In this document: positions 6,020-6,172 of the stretch, one piece after another
Layout: each line of letters opens with the position of its first letter
Numbering within the stretch: position 1 is the stretch's first letter
Assembly: GCA_002771395.1 (NCBI GenBank)
Contig: PCSS01000009.1
Span: forward strand, 780 to 6,951
DNA: 6,172 nucleotides
Direction of reading: 5' to 3'
Source of the DNA: Bacteroidetes bacterium CG23_combo_of_CG06-09_8_20_14_all_32_9
GTDB lineage: Bacteria; Bacteroidota; Bacteroidia; Bacteroidales; GWA2-32-17
Translations under genes and position numbers: made by a program
Notes under the pieces: model-generated
Told to the model about the DNA's origin: nothing
The model's input: only the letters and a program-made list of their open reading frames with translations
Databases searched by the model: none

Positions 6020-6172
6020 CTGTTAAAAGTTTTTCAAAAGTATGCAAATTAAAAATGTCAGCCAATTTATTTTGCACAGAACTACCGTTTGAAATTTTTG
6101 TTTTAATATTGTTCTTATCGTAAATTATAAATATTTGCTTTAAATCTGTTAATTCTTTTTTCAAAACATTTG
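6012..6172 (-). CDS. C-terminal fragment of an unidentified protein, possibly a transposase
   Basis: On the minus strand one frame is open from the window edge (last full codon at 6170-6168) to TAA at 6014-6012, giving 52 residues; the other two frames are quickly stopped. The peptide includes LKKELTDLKQIFIIYDKN, then a charged KTKISNGSSVQNKLADIFNL and ends LLTEH. The layout, a helix ending in L-K-Q, a strand pair, then a Gln-containing helix followed by D-I-F-N-L, recalls the C-terminus of IS1634/IS4-type DDE transposases. That is an impression from pattern only, with no catalytic residue in view. The gene runs in the same direction as copA and ends 127 bases before it. The start and most of the protein are outside the window, so function cannot be assigned from what is here. 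Confidence 0.6.
   Translation of the reverse strand, partial: NVLKKELTDLKQIFIIYDKNNIKTKISNGSSVQNKLADIFNLHTFEKLLTEH

Overview
This AT-rich window looks like chromosomal DNA from a member of the Bacteroidota. The evidence is that genes are closely packed with no recognisable Shine-Dalgarno sequences and A/T-rich leaders. TAnnTTTG-type -7 boxes also precede two genes, and several proteins have the form typical of this phylum (the large polysaccharide-deacetylase type with an HPSYKS motif, and a CopZ-like protein with an SWEVD motif). No genus can be named from the sequence alone.

Left half, + strand: an apparent operon of four genes with gaps of 2, 5 and 20 bases. It holds the C-terminal part of a polysaccharide deacetylase-like protein (cut by the window edge), a GNAT/FemAB-like acyltransferase-type protein with a TTG start, uracil phosphoribosyltransferase (upp), and a small four-helix membrane protein of unknown function. 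The first two suggest cell-surface glycan or lipid modification, upp is pyrimidine salvage, and the membrane protein is unassigned.

Right half, - strand: the order in the direction of transcription is a partial gene entering from the right edge (perhaps a transposase C-terminus), a Cu(I) P1B-type ATPase (copA, GTG start), a CopZ-like metallochaperone, and folK. The ATPase and chaperone form a copper-efflux pair. folK (folate biosynthesis) follows 53 bases later and has its own weak promoter candidate. It converges on the left operon, and the two coding ends overlap by 44 bases.

Non-coding structure is limited. There is a five-unit degenerate 7-bp tandem repeat between copA and the chaperone gene. 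A three-unit 7-bp array lies upstream of copA and overlaps its candidate promoter. Two short perfect inverted repeats sit just downstream of the right-edge gene. Most of the window is ordinary housekeeping and copper-homeostasis content, and I found no convincing undescribed system. The points most worth a second look are the paired 7-bp arrays flanking copA, the possible insertion-sequence end just upstream of copA, the tail-to-tail coding overlap and the uncharacterised membrane protein.
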